Source: an uncultured Verrucomicrobia subdivision 3 bacterium (GTDB taxonomy: Bacteria; Verrucomicrobiota; Verrucomicrobiia; Limisphaerales; UBA11358). Taken from it: a stretch of 64,000 bases of DNA. The stretch spans positions 1-64,000 of the forward strand of contig CAISEZ010000164.1 in NCBI GenBank assembly GCA_903884535.1. Direction: 5' to 3'. The notes below the pieces were generated by a model. The model was not told the origin of the DNA, did no database searches, and worked only from the letters and a program-made list of their open reading frames with translations. Both the position numbers and the translations under genes were made by a program. This document shows, in pieces, positions 1 through 9,428 of this stretch; the stretch's first letter is position 1, and every line of letters starts with the position of its first letter.

Positions 1-1181
1 ACATTGATCCCAGCCCCAGCGGCAGCGGTTACACCCGGCTCGAAGATTATCTCAACTGGCTCGCCGAACCGCATGGCATCGCGCTGACCACCAATGTGGA
101 CGTTGAACTGCGGCAGTTCACGCGCGGTTTCACGAATTATAATCCGGTTTTCTCCGTCGCGAATGCAACGAATGGAAGCGTTTCCTTGTCCGCCAACGGG
201 CTGCGCGCCCATTTCGTGCCCACGCCCGGCTACACAGGCCCGGCGAGTTTTAACTTCACCGTCACGGACTCGGACGGCAGCACGGTCACGCGGCTGATGA
301 ATCTTTTTTTCACGCCCAGCGCCACAACGGGCAACGTCATTTGGCGCGGCGACGCGCTGACAAACAACTGGAACGCGCTCGGCGATTTGAACTGGTTTGA
401 CGGCTACTCGCTGCTGTTTCCGTTTCACAACGGCGACACCGTCACGTTTGATGACACCGGTTTCAACGCGCCGAATCTGAACCTCACCGGCGCGCTCACG
501 CCCGCGTCGGTCACAATCAACGCCACACAAAATTACGTTCTCAACGGCAGCGGTTCGCTGAACGGCACGATGACGCTGGTGAAATCCGGCGCGGGAATTT
601 TCTGGCTGAACAACACTAATAATTATTCCGGCAGCACCACCGTGAGCAACGGCACGCTGCTCGTGAACGGCGCGTTGACCATCAGCCCCGTTTCCGTCTT
701 GAGCGGCGGTAGCTCGGGCGGCAGCGGACGTTTCGGCAATGGCCTCACGGTCGCCAGCGGTGGCTCGGTCGTCGCGGGCGACGGCATCGGCACGCCCGGC
801 ACGCTGGTCATCACGAATGCGCTGACCGAGAGCGGCGGCGTGATCAACCGCTTTGATTTGTCCGACGACCCGACGGGCTTGGTCAAAACGAACGACCAGA
901 TTCGCGTCGTCGGCAATTTGAATCTGGCCGGCGTGAACCCGATTCAAGTCAACCTGCTCAACGGCCCGCTGGCGAATGGCGATTACGTTTTGTTCACCTA
1001 CACCGGGGCGTTGAGCGGCAGCCTCGCGAATCTCACCGTCGTCGGCGCGAACGGCACCCTACGAGTCCGGTTGGCCAAATCGTGCTGCACGTGGACAACA
1101 CGCGCGCGCCGGCAAGTCTTGTCTGGGCGGGCGGACTCGGCGGGAACACGTGGGACGTGGGCACGAACGGCAACTGGATGA
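1..1181 (+). CDS. Secreted pectate-lyase-like protein, 5'-truncated, N-terminal fragment before a frameshift
   Basis: The reading frame enters from the left edge (codons from position 3) with no start in the window. It begins with GYTRLEDYLNWLAEPH, a segment I associate with the end of verrucomicrobial pectate-lyase-type enzymes, so the catalytic part would lie upstream. An Ig/cadherin-like domain follows (around SFNFTVTDSDGST, nt 240-290), then an autotransporter-associated beta-strand module (nt 330-1050) rich in NGSGSLNGTMTL-type strands. After about nt 1057 the frame turns into unrelated residues (KSCCTWTTRARR) and stops at 1181, while the homologous protein continues in the next frame from about 1058. 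The module aligns end to end with the first repeat module of the neighbouring PL4 gene. The repeats are certain; the catalytic class is a guess because it lies outside the window. Confidence 0.6.
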   Translation, partial: IDPSPSGSGYTRLEDYLNWLAEPHGIALTTNVDVELRQFTRGFTNYNPVFSVANATNGSVSLSANGLRAHFVPTPGYTGPASFNFTVTDSDGSTVTRLMNLFFTPSATTGNVIWRGDALTNNWNALGDLNWFDGYSLLFPFHNGDTVTFDDTGFNAPNLNLTGALTPASVTINATQNYVLNGSGSLNGTMTLVKSGAGIFWLNNTNNYSGSTTVSNGTLLVNGALTISPVSVLSGGSSGGSGRFGNGLTVASGGSVVAGDGIGTPGTLVITNALTESGGVINRFDLSDDPTGLVKTNDQIRVVGNLNLAGVNPIQVNLLNGPLANGDYVLFTYTGALSGSLANLTVVGANGTLRVRLAKSCCTWTTRARRQVLSGRADSAGTRGTWARTATG

Positions 1182-3025
1182 ACGGCGCGTTGCTCGACTT
1201 CTTTTACTTCGGCGACACCGTCCGTTTCGACGACTCCGGCCTGACGAATCCCGCGGTGAATCTCGTCGGCTCGCTCTCGCCCGCGGCGCTCACCGTGGAC
1301 TCGACGAACAACTACACGTTCAGTGGCACGGGGAAAATTTCCGGCACGGGTGTCTTCACGAAAACAAATTTCGGCACACTCACCATTACCACGACCAATG
1401 ACTTCACCGGCCCGGTGATCATCGGCAACGGTGTGCTCGCGGTGTCGCGACTTGCAAATGGCGGTAGCGCCAGTGGCCTCGGCGCGAGCAGTAGCGATCC
1501 GACGAATCTGGTTTTTTACGGTGGCACGCTGCGTTACAGCGGCGGTTCCGTCGCGACCGATAAACGCGCGACGCTGAACGGAAACGCCACGATTGACGTG
1601 GTCAGTGGCACGTTGACCGCGAACGGCACGTTGACCGGCAGCGGAGCGCTCATCAAAACCGGCACGGGCACGCTGGCAATTCCCGTGGCCAACACGAACA
1701 TTGGCGGCATCATTATCAGCAACGGCACGGTGAATCTCACGACGACCATCGCGCGCGACGGCGGCCTCGGCGCGGGCGCGACGACGCTCGCCGGTGGCAC
1801 GTTGCAATGCTACGGCTACGCGGGCAGCACCGCGACGGACTGGGGAACATTCAGCCACGGAATTTTTGTCGCCGCTGGCACGACGGGCAGTCTGCTCACC
1901 CCGCCGCGCTGCGCGCTGACGTTCCCGCTTACCGGCAGCGGCACGGTGAATCTCACGGTGGATTATGTGCGCGACGTTTTGAGCGGCAACTGGTCGGCGT
2001 TCACCGGCACGATCAATGTCACCGGGCGCATCGCCGCGTCGGAATTTCGCGTCGCGAATACTGCCGGCTACGGCAACGCCACCGTGAATATCACTGACAA
2101 CGTCATCATCACCCGCAACGGCAGCGCGACGACGATTTACTTCGGCGCGCTCGGCGGCACGAGCGGTTCGTCGGTTGGGCCGGGCAATTCAAGTTCGAGC
2201 GGCAGCAGTTACAGCATCGGCGGCAACAACACGGATGCAACGTTCGCCGGCACGTTGAAATCCGACGGCACGAATCCGTTTTTCAAAACCGGAACCGGTC
2301 GCTGGACGCTGACCGGCGCGAACACGTGGAACGGCGGACTGACCATCAACGGCGGGCTCGTCCTCGCGAACAATACGAGTGGTAGCGCGACCGGCACCGG
2401 CGTAGTCACGGTCAACACCAATGGCGCGCTCGGCGGCACCGGTTCGGCGAGCGGCGCGGTGACGGTCAATGCCGGCGGCGCCATTGCGCCCGGCAGCAAC
2501 GGCGTGGGCACAGTCTCACTCACGGGCGGACTGACCTTGAACAGCGGCGCAATTCTGAATATCGAAATCGGTTCGACCAATGACAAGGTTGCCGTCACCG
2601 GCGCGCTCGCGCTCAACGGTGTGATCAATGTGACGAATCTCGCCGGCTTCAGCGCGGGCACTTATCCGATTGTCACCTACAGCGGCGCGTTGAGTGGCGT
2701 TTTACCGGTCATCGGCAGCAAGCCAGTCGGCTACAGTGTGGCGGTGAACACCAATACCGCTGGTCAGGTGCGGCTCGTCGTGCAGACGCAGACGCCGCCG
2801 GTTTTCGGGAGCATCAAACTCGCGGGAACCAATCTGGTGTTCAGCGGCGCCGGCGGCCCGACGAATGAAAATTATTTCCTGCTGGCTTCCACCAATCTGG
2901 CGCTGCCGGTGGCGAATTGGACGAGACTTTACACCAATCAATTCAGCGCCACGGGCGCCTTTGCCTTCACCAACGCAGTCAACGCCGCCTGGCCACTCAG
3001 TTATTACCGTTTGCAATTACCGTGA
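1082..3025 (+). CDS. C-terminal part of the frameshifted lyase-like protein: beta-strand repeats and RLQLP-ending domain
   Basis: This 647-codon frame (GTG at 1082) continues the preceding fragment; the shared frame is already open from about 1058. It contains an autotransporter-associated beta-strand repeat module starting LVWAGGLGGNTWD, several shorter GSG/NGTL repeats (nt 1300-2560) and a C-terminal domain of about 65 residues ending SYYRLQLP. The same module order and terminal domain occur at the end of the PL4 lyase next door, so these tails are homologous. The repeats probably form a long secreted beta-solenoid stalk; no beta-barrel autotransporter domain is present. As a separate gene it would lack a signal peptide, so it is better read as the second half of one broken gene. 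Its stop overlaps a GTG codon that may start the next gene (GTGA at 3022-3025). Confidence 0.65.
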   Translation: MLHVDNTRAPASLVWAGGLGGNTWDVGTNGNWMNGALLDFFYFGDTVRFDDSGLTNPAVNLVGSLSPAALTVDSTNNYTFSGTGKISGTGVFTKTNFGTLTITTTNDFTGPVIIGNGVLAVSRLANGGSASGLGASSSDPTNLVFYGGTLRYSGGSVATDKRATLNGNATIDVVSGTLTANGTLTGSGALIKTGTGTLAIPVANTNIGGIIISNGTVNLTTTIARDGGLGAGATTLAGGTLQCYGYAGSTATDWGTFSHGIFVAAGTTGSLLTPPRCALTFPLTGSGTVNLTVDYVRDVLSGNWSAFTGTINVTGRIAASEFRVANTAGYGNATVNITDNVIITRNGSATTIYFGALGGTSGSSVGPGNSSSSGSSYSIGGNNTDATFAGTLKSDGTNPFFKTGTGRWTLTGANTWNGGLTINGGLVLANNTSGSATGTGVVTVNTNGALGGTGSASGAVTVNAGGAIAPGSNGVGTVSLTGGLTLNSGAILNIEIGSTNDKVAVTGALALNGVINVTNLAGFSAGTYPIVTYSGALSGVLPVIGSKPVGYSVAVNTNTAGQVRLVVQTQTPPVFGSIKLAGTNLVFSGAGGPTNENYFLLASTNLALPVANWTRLYTNQFSATGAFAFTNAVNAAWPLSYYRLQLP

Positions 3026-6000
3026 GAAAAATGCTCTCCGAACTTCTGCTGGCCGGCACCATTATTTTCGCGGCTGGAAATGTTGTTTTTGCCAACGATC
3101 CCGGCGGCGGCACGAATGGCTTGGGCGCGGATGTCACCCTGACGGACAACGGCAGTTCCGTCACGCTCGCCAACGGCGTCGTGACCGCGACGATTGACAA
3201 GGGCAGCGGCAAAATCACTTCGATGCTTTACGGTGGCCGGCAAGTCGTGCAATCCGGTGGCAATGTTTACTACAGCATGGATGGCGACGACGGTTACCGG
3301 GACATGAGCAGTTGCGCCTACGTCATCAAGACGAACACCGCCGACATGGTGGACGTGTCGTTCCGTCAGACCTGGAATGGCAGCCTGCCGTATGCGTTCG
3401 ACATCGAGGCGCACTGGGTTTTGCGGCGAGGCAATTCCGGCCTGTATGCCTACGCCTTGTTGGATCATCCGGCGAATTATCCGAGCACCACGAACGTCGA
3501 GTGGCGCTGCGTCTGGAAATTTCCGAACGATGTGCTGGAACGGACTTATGTGGATCCATTGCGGCACTGGCAGATGCCGTCCTCGGCGGACATCGCCGCC
3601 GCGCAGGCGACGAGCATCGCTGAAATCCTGAAAATTGTCACCGGCGTCCGCGCCGGTTATTACGACTCGAAATACGAATACTCCGCCGAATACGAAAACA
3701 TCGGCACCTGGGGGCACGCGAGCAGCGTCAACAAGATCGGCGCGTGGTTTGTGACGGGCAATTACGAATACTTCAACGACGGCCCGACGAAACAGGACCT
3801 GACGCTGTCGTGGGATTACAATGTCATCCACTTTGGCCGGAATCACTACACGCTCAACGACAGCAGTGTGACTTACGCGCTGACCAATGTGGCGTGGAAA
3901 AAAATCTACGGCCCGTTCCTGCTTTATCTCAACACCAACTCCGCCGGCGGCGATGCGCTGTGGGCCGATGCCAAGTCGCAGGTGCAGGCCGAGCATGGCG
4001 CATGGCCTTATGCGTGGCTGACCGGCAACACCAATTATCCGCTGGCCGACGCGCGCGGCGCGGCGAGCGGACGTTTCCTCGCGACGGATTCATTGAAATC
4101 TTCCGTCAGCACTTCCAACGCGTGGGTGGGCCTGGCTGACCCGTCGGTGGACTGGCAGTTTGACATGACGCATTACGAGTATTGGGTGCGGGCGGCGGTG
4201 GACGGTTCGTTTGCGATTCAAAACATTCGTCCCGGCACTTACAGGTTGCACGCCTTCACCGACGGCGAGATGGGCGAATACGCCTTGAGCAATGTCGTTG
4301 TGACGGTCGGCGCGACGAATGCGCTTGGCGATCTGACGTGGAGCGTGCCGCGTGTTGGAAATTATCTGCTGTGGGAAATCGGCACGCCCAATCGCACGGC
4401 CAACAAATTTCGCCACGGCACGAGTAATTACTACGAGGGTTTCATTTGGAACACGTTTGCGAGTGAATTTCCGAATCCCATCGAATACAACATCGGCGCG
4501 AGCGACTGGTCGATGGATTTGAACTACGTCCACGACTCCTACACCGTGAACGGCACCTCCACGGCGAGCGGCACCCGCAGCCAGTGGAAATGGCGGCTGA
4601 ATTTTCTCATGTCCAGCGTTCCGGCCAGCGGCAACGCCACGCTGAATTTCGCCTTTGCCAGCGTGCAAAACGGATCTTCGCTGGACGTTTATGTCAACAA
4701 CGAGGCCAGCGTATTCACAACGATTACGCCATCGTCGCCGCCCGCCGGCGGCAACGCGCTCGTCCGCGAAGGCATTCATGCGAAATACATCACACAGTCG
4801 GTTTCCATTCCGGTCGCAAATCTGCGCGTCGGCACGAACACCTTTTCGCTCATCATGACTTCGACGGGCAGCGATCAGAATCATTTCATGTATGACGCGA
4901 TCAATCTTGAATTGCCGGGCAAACCGCCGTTGCCTGCCGGATACGATTTGACCTGGAGCGGTGGCTCGGCCGCCAACGTCTGGGATTTGGCGACGACAAA
5001 CTGGTCGAGCAATTCCGTCGCGCGCATTTTTGCGAACGGCAACAAGGTTCTTTTCGACGACACCGGCCTGAACAATCCCGCCATCGTCCTGACCAACGCA
5101 TTGTCACCGGGCGCGATGACGATTTATGCGATGAAAAGTTTTACGTTCAACGGCAGCGGTTCGCTGACCGGCGCGATGACACTCGCAAAATCCGGGCCGG
5201 GGACATTGACGTTCAACAACACCAACACCTTCACCGGCACAACCTTCATCACCAACGGCGCGCTGGTCGTCAATGGCGCACTGAATTCCAGCGCCGTCAC
5301 GGTTCGGTTCGGTGCCAGTGTCGGCGGCACGGGAAAATTGGGCGGCGGATTGACCGCGCAATCCGGCAGCATCGTGCAACCGGGCATCGCCGTTGCGGGG
5401 ACTTTGGTGGTCAGCAATTCGCTGGTCGAGTCCGGCAGCGTGACAAACCTTTTTGATTTGTCGGATGACGTGACCGGCGTGGTGAAGCCAAACGACTTGA
5501 TCAAACTCGCCGGCAATCTCACCGTCAGCGGCACAAATATATTCCTCGTCAATCCGCTCAACGGCATGCTTGCCGACGGCATTTATCCGCTGATTCAATA
5601 CAGCGGCACGCTGACCGGCAGCGTGACTAATTTCGCGGTGCGCGGCGTCGTCGGCAAACCGTTCGCGCTCACGAATCTTTCAGGGACGATTGCGCTGATC
5701 GTCATCAGCAATCGTCCGCCAACAAATGTGGTTTGGCACGGCGGTCTGGCCGCAAATATCTGGGATCAATCCGGCACCAGCAACTGGCTCAACGGCGCGG
5801 CGCTTGACGTTTTTGCCTTCGCCGACAACGTGACGTTCGACGACACCGGCTCGACCAGTCCGGCGGTGAATTTGTCCGGCGATCTGACGGCGTCTTCGGT
5901 CACGGTGAATGCCTCGGTGAATTATACTTTTTCCGGCAGCGGCGGCATCGTGGGCGATGGCGGCCTGACGAAACTGAATTCCGGCACGCTGACGGTGCTG

Positions 6001-8187
6001 ACGACGAACAAATTTACCGGGCCGGTGTTGATCAGTGGCGGCGCACTGGCGGTCAACGCACTGGCCAACGGCGGTTCGCCCGGCGCCATCGGCGTGTCCT
6101 CCGCTGACGCCAGCAATCTGGTTTTTCAATCCGGCGGCACGCTGCGCTATCTCGGAACAACGGCGGCTTCGGATCACGGGGCCACGCTCAATGCCGGGGG
6201 CGGCACGATTGAAGTCACGAACAGCGTGGCCAACCTGACGCTGGCCGGAACATTGACCGGCGGCGGCGGGCTGGCAAAAATCGGGCCGGGAACATTGACG
6301 CTGGGCGGCTCGAATGATTATTCCGGAGGCACGCTCATCAGCGCAGGGATTTTGCAGATGGGCGCGGGGGCTAGTTCCGGCACGCTCGGCAGCGGCACGG
6401 TGACCAACAATAGCGTGCTCACATTCAGCCGCGCCGATGCCGTCACGATTTTGCCGGTCATCACCGGCAGCGGCAGCGTCGTCAAGAGCGGGGGCGGTTC
6501 GGTAACGCTGGTGAACGCCAATTTCTACACCGGCGGCACCACCAATTCGTCCGGCATTCTGATGATTTCCAACAACACCGCACTCGGTAGCAGCGTGCTT
6601 ACTTTTGTCGGCACCTCCGGCTCCGTGCAACTTGCCAACGGCGTGACGGTCACAAATAATTGGAATATTCCGGGCGCGACGGTGGACCTGATGCTCGATT
6701 GTCCCAGCGGCACGGCCACCTGGGCGGGGAATGTTTCCGTTTCCGGCGGCGGCTCATTCCGCCCGGGAACCTCATCCGGCAATGGCACGCTGGTTTATAG
6801 CGGCACGGCCAACATGGGCGGCGCGAATTTCATCGTGCCGCGCGGCAACGTGGTCATCGCGTCGAATGGAATCATTTCCGCCGGCGGAACCGTGTGCGCG
6901 CTGGGCCGCTCCAGTTCCGGCAGCGGCACGACGTTCGTCGCCAGGGACAACGCGAGCCTGACATTTGGTTCCGGCTTCATGCTCGGTCACACCAGTTCGG
7001 GTTCGCCGTATCCAATTGTTTTCACGATTCAGGACAACGCGGTCGTTTCGTGCGGCGTCAGCAATCTCGACCTGCATAATTCACCCAACGCCTCGGCCAC
7101 GACGACGCTGAACCTGAATGGCGGAACGCTTTCCGCCAGCGGCTTCAAGAAATCCCAGACCGGTGCGAATCAGACTTCCACGGTCAATTTCAACGGTGGC
7201 GTATTGAGAGCGTCGGCTGCCAACGCGGCATTTTTAGACACGCTTTCCGGTTTGACCGCGGATGTTTCAACCGGCGGCGCAAAGATTGACGACGGCGGAT
7301 TCGCGCTCACCATTCCCGCAAATTTAATCCACGATCCCGCTCTTGGCGCAACGCTGGACGGCGGCTTGACCAAGCTCGGTGCCGGAACGCTCACGTTGTC
7401 CGGAACCAACACCCTGACTGGTAATCTGTTGGTGAGCAACGGCACTTTGGCGCTGGCCGCCTTTGCGCGGTTGACCAACCTCGCCAACATTTTCATCGGC
7501 ACCGGCGCGATTTTTGATGTCAGCTTGCAAAACCCTCTTTACACCCTTGGCAACGGACGGACGATTTCCGGCAGCGGCGCGGTCAAGGGCATTTTTTATT
7601 TGGGCAGCGGTGCCGTCCTTTCGCCGGGCGGCCCTGGCAACCAGGTGGGAACGCTGACCTTCAGCAATAACCTGCGGATAGGCTTTGGTCCGAACGCGCT
7701 TAATTTCAAGCTCGGCTCCACCAATAACAGCGACCGGGTTTTTTGCGGAACGCTGGAGAGTTCCATTCAGTCGGTCGTGAATGTCACGCCGCTGGCGGGT
7801 TTTGGCCCGGGCACTTACAAATTGATTTCCTACAATTTGTTCACTGGCGATGCCCCCACGCTCGGCGCGGCTCCCGCCGGCTACGCCTACAGCCTCATCA
7901 AGACCAGCTACGGTGTCGGCGAAGTGCAGCTCATCGTGACCAGCACGAACACCACGCCGCCGGCCTTTGGACCGCTGTATTTCACCAACGGCATGCTGAA
8001 TTTTAACGGCAGCAACGGCGTGGGCGGTGGAAATTTTTACCTGCTCGCGGCTACCAATGTTTCAACCCCGATGAGCAATTGGGTGCGGCTGCTGACCAAC
8101 CAGTTTGACGGCTCCGGCAATTTCAATTTCACCACCAACACGGGCGCAGGTCGGCCGCAGAATTTCTTCCGCTTGCAACTGCCTTGA
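3022..8187 (+). CDS. Rhamnogalacturonan endolyase, PL4 family, with beta-strand repeat stalk
   Basis: Secreted enzyme of about 1721 residues predicted to cleave rhamnogalacturonan I by beta-elimination. A signal peptide (MRKMLSELLLAGTIIFAAG) starts from GTG 3022 or ATG 3031; GTG gives the charged N-region and overlaps the previous stop. Residues about 27-370 match the PL4 catalytic domain (VTLTDNGSSVTLANGVV, NVEWRCVWKFPNDVLERTY, GTWGHAS). A fibronectin-like domain follows at about 375-440 (FAIQNIRPGTYRLHAFTDGE), then the CBM-like third domain at about 443-630 (GNYLLWEIGTPNRTANKF), as in family members. From about 640 to 1640 there are autotransporter-type beta-strand modules, and the last 65 residues form the FFRLQLP-ending domain shared with the upstream protein. 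PL4 enzymes are usually far shorter, so the stalk is the unusual part. It converges, 8 bp apart, with the esterase operon. Confidence 0.88.
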   Translation: MRKMLSELLLAGTIIFAAGNVVFANDPGGGTNGLGADVTLTDNGSSVTLANGVVTATIDKGSGKITSMLYGGRQVVQSGGNVYYSMDGDDGYRDMSSCAYVIKTNTADMVDVSFRQTWNGSLPYAFDIEAHWVLRRGNSGLYAYALLDHPANYPSTTNVEWRCVWKFPNDVLERTYVDPLRHWQMPSSADIAAAQATSIAEILKIVTGVRAGYYDSKYEYSAEYENIGTWGHASSVNKIGAWFVTGNYEYFNDGPTKQDLTLSWDYNVIHFGRNHYTLNDSSVTYALTNVAWKKIYGPFLLYLNTNSAGGDALWADAKSQVQAEHGAWPYAWLTGNTNYPLADARGAASGRFLATDSLKSSVSTSNAWVGLADPSVDWQFDMTHYEYWVRAAVDGSFAIQNIRPGTYRLHAFTDGEMGEYALSNVVVTVGATNALGDLTWSVPRVGNYLLWEIGTPNRTANKFRHGTSNYYEGFIWNTFASEFPNPIEYNIGASDWSMDLNYVHDSYTVNGTSTASGTRSQWKWRLNFLMSSVPASGNATLNFAFASVQNGSSLDVYVNNEASVFTTITPSSPPAGGNALVREGIHAKYITQSVSIPVANLRVGTNTFSLIMTSTGSDQNHFMYDAINLELPGKPPLPAGYDLTWSGGSAANVWDLATTNWSSNSVARIFANGNKVLFDDTGLNNPAIVLTNALSPGAMTIYAMKSFTFNGSGSLTGAMTLAKSGPGTLTFNNTNTFTGTTFITNGALVVNGALNSSAVTVRFGASVGGTGKLGGGLTAQSGSIVQPGIAVAGTLVVSNSLVESGSVTNLFDLSDDVTGVVKPNDLIKLAGNLTVSGTNIFLVNPLNGMLADGIYPLIQYSGTLTGSVTNFAVRGVVGKPFALTNLSGTIALIVISNRPPTNVVWHGGLAANIWDQSGTSNWLNGAALDVFAFADNVTFDDTGSTSPAVNLSGDLTASSVTVNASVNYTFSGSGGIVGDGGLTKLNSGTLTVLTTNKFTGPVLISGGALAVNALANGGSPGAIGVSSADASNLVFQSGGTLRYLGTTAASDHGATLNAGGGTIEVTNSVANLTLAGTLTGGGGLAKIGPGTLTLGGSNDYSGGTLISAGILQMGAGASSGTLGSGTVTNNSVLTFSRADAVTILPVITGSGSVVKSGGGSVTLVNANFYTGGTTNSSGILMISNNTALGSSVLTFVGTSGSVQLANGVTVTNNWNIPGATVDLMLDCPSGTATWAGNVSVSGGGSFRPGTSSGNGTLVYSGTANMGGANFIVPRGNVVIASNGIISAGGTVCALGRSSSGSGTTFVARDNASLTFGSGFMLGHTSSGSPYPIVFTIQDNAVVSCGVSNLDLHNSPNASATTTLNLNGGTLSASGFKKSQTGANQTSTVNFNGGVLRASAANAAFLDTLSGLTADVSTGGAKIDDGGFALTIPANLIHDPALGATLDGGLTKLGAGTLTLSGTNTLTGNLLVSNGTLALAAFARLTNLANIFIGTGAIFDVSLQNPLYTLGNGRTISGSGAVKGIFYLGSGAVLSPGGPGNQVGTLTFSNNLRIGFGPNALNFKLGSTNNSDRVFCGTLESSIQSVVNVTPLAGFGPGTYKLISYNLFTGDAPTLGAAPAGYAYSLIKTSYGVGEVQLIVTSTNTTPPAFGPLYFTNGMLNFNGSNGVGGGNFYLLAATNVSTPMSNWVRLLTNQFDGSGNFNFTTNTGAGRPQNFFRLQLP

Positions 8188-8195
8188 AGCGGCAA

Positions 8196-9428
8196 TCAAT
8201 TTCCCAACGGCTTCACGCTTGAAACGGCCGGACTGGCGGGCATTTCAAACGTGGCGACGGCATCCGGGTGCGCCGGGTCAAAATTGAAATTGTCCACGAC
8301 GAATTTTGCCAGGGGCAGTTTGGCCTGCTGAAGGCCGAGAACCACGCACTTCGCCAGTTCGTAGCTGCCGTAATTGTTGTGGTGCGTGCCATCCTGAAAC
8401 GCCTTGTCCAAGTCTCCCCCGAGCGCCTGGTAAAAAATCCGGCTCAACGCGTTCAGATCAATCAGCGCGCAATTTTCTTCCTTCGCCACGGCGCGCACGG
8501 TTTGCGGATATCCGGCGAGCGTGTCTTGCTCCACGCCGTTTTTCCGCTCCATCGAAGTCACCAAAACCGGCGTGCCGCCGAGCGAGCGCGTCCGAGCCAC
8601 CACTTTTTTTAAATTGGCTTTGTAGGTTTCCAGCGCATTCGTTCCTTTATCCTTCTGGTCATTGTGGCCAAATTGCACGAACAAATAGTCGCCCGGCTGC
8701 ATCAGGCTGAACACTTTTTCAAACCGCTGGGCGCGGAGTGAATTGGCAATCGTCTCGCCGGATTCAGCATGGTTGGCCACGGCGATTTCCGGTTTGAAAA
8801 AACGCGGCAGCATCTGGCCCCAGCTATTCCACGGCTCGGCCGGCTGGTCACACACCGTCGAGTCGCCCAGCAGAAAAACCGTCGGCACCCTGGCCGGTTC
8901 GATTTCCAACGACCGCAGGCTGGGGTGCTCGCCATTGAATTCCAGCGTCAGTTTTTCATCCCAATCCCAAATCTCGCTGGCTTTTTCGCGGGGCTTCAGA
9001 TGCACGTGGTTGCTCGCGGAGATTTCCGGCGTGCGCAGGTTCACGATGAACGTGCGCGACTCGGATTTGCCGGCGGCGAGGTGGGTTTTTTCCAGCATCA
9101 GTCGCCGCAGCTCGGCCTTCACCGTGGTTGTGGATTCCTGCGTGCCGCCCAGCTCGGCGGTCACGCGGTAATTCCCCTCCGGCAATTTGGCGGAAAAATA
9201 AAATGGCTGGCCGCTGGCCGCCTCGCTGTCGTTGCTGGCCGCACCCGGCTCAAAACCGAAACCGGTTTCAGCCGAATAAATATTCGTCGGCGAAACGTGA
9301 ATCCAGCCGGCCTTGGCGGCGTTGCTGAAATCAAACTTGAAACTGCTTGGCGCGCCCCATGCCGCCGCCCCAGTGGTCAACAAAACAGCCGAAATAATTC
9401 CCGGTAAGAAGTGATGATGGCGATTCAT
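8196..9428 (-). CDS. SGNH/GDSL esterase, rhamnogalacturonan acetylesterase type (CE12), with N-terminal beta domain
   Basis: Secreted hydrolase of 410 residues predicted to remove acetyl groups from rhamnogalacturonan. A signal peptide (to about residue 25) is followed by a beta-rich accessory domain (27-180, FKFDFSNAAKAGWIHV). The SGNH domain then shows FLLGDSTVCD with nucleophile Ser190, ESGETIANS (block II), FGHND at 253-257 (block III) and DGTHHN with Asp346 and His349 (block V). All catalytic residues are present. It is the last gene of the six-gene minus-strand pectin operon, and its ATG overlaps the stop of the preceding esterase by 4 nt (ATGA), which suggests translational coupling. 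The accessory domain distinguishes it from the two shorter paralogues upstream. Confidence 0.88.
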   Translation of the reverse strand: MNRHHHFLPGIISAVLLTTGAAAWGAPSSFKFDFSNAAKAGWIHVSPTNIYSAETGFGFEPGAASNDSEAASGQPFYFSAKLPEGNYRVTAELGGTQESTTTVKAELRRLMLEKTHLAAGKSESRTFIVNLRTPEISASNHVHLKPREKASEIWDWDEKLTLEFNGEHPSLRSLEIEPARVPTVFLLGDSTVCDQPAEPWNSWGQMLPRFFKPEIAVANHAESGETIANSLRAQRFEKVFSLMQPGDYLFVQFGHNDQKDKGTNALETYKANLKKVVARTRSLGGTPVLVTSMERKNGVEQDTLAGYPQTVRAVAKEENCALIDLNALSRIFYQALGGDLDKAFQDGTHHNNYGSYELAKCVVLGLQQAKLPLAKFVVDNFNFDPAHPDAVATFEMPASPAVSSVKPLGN

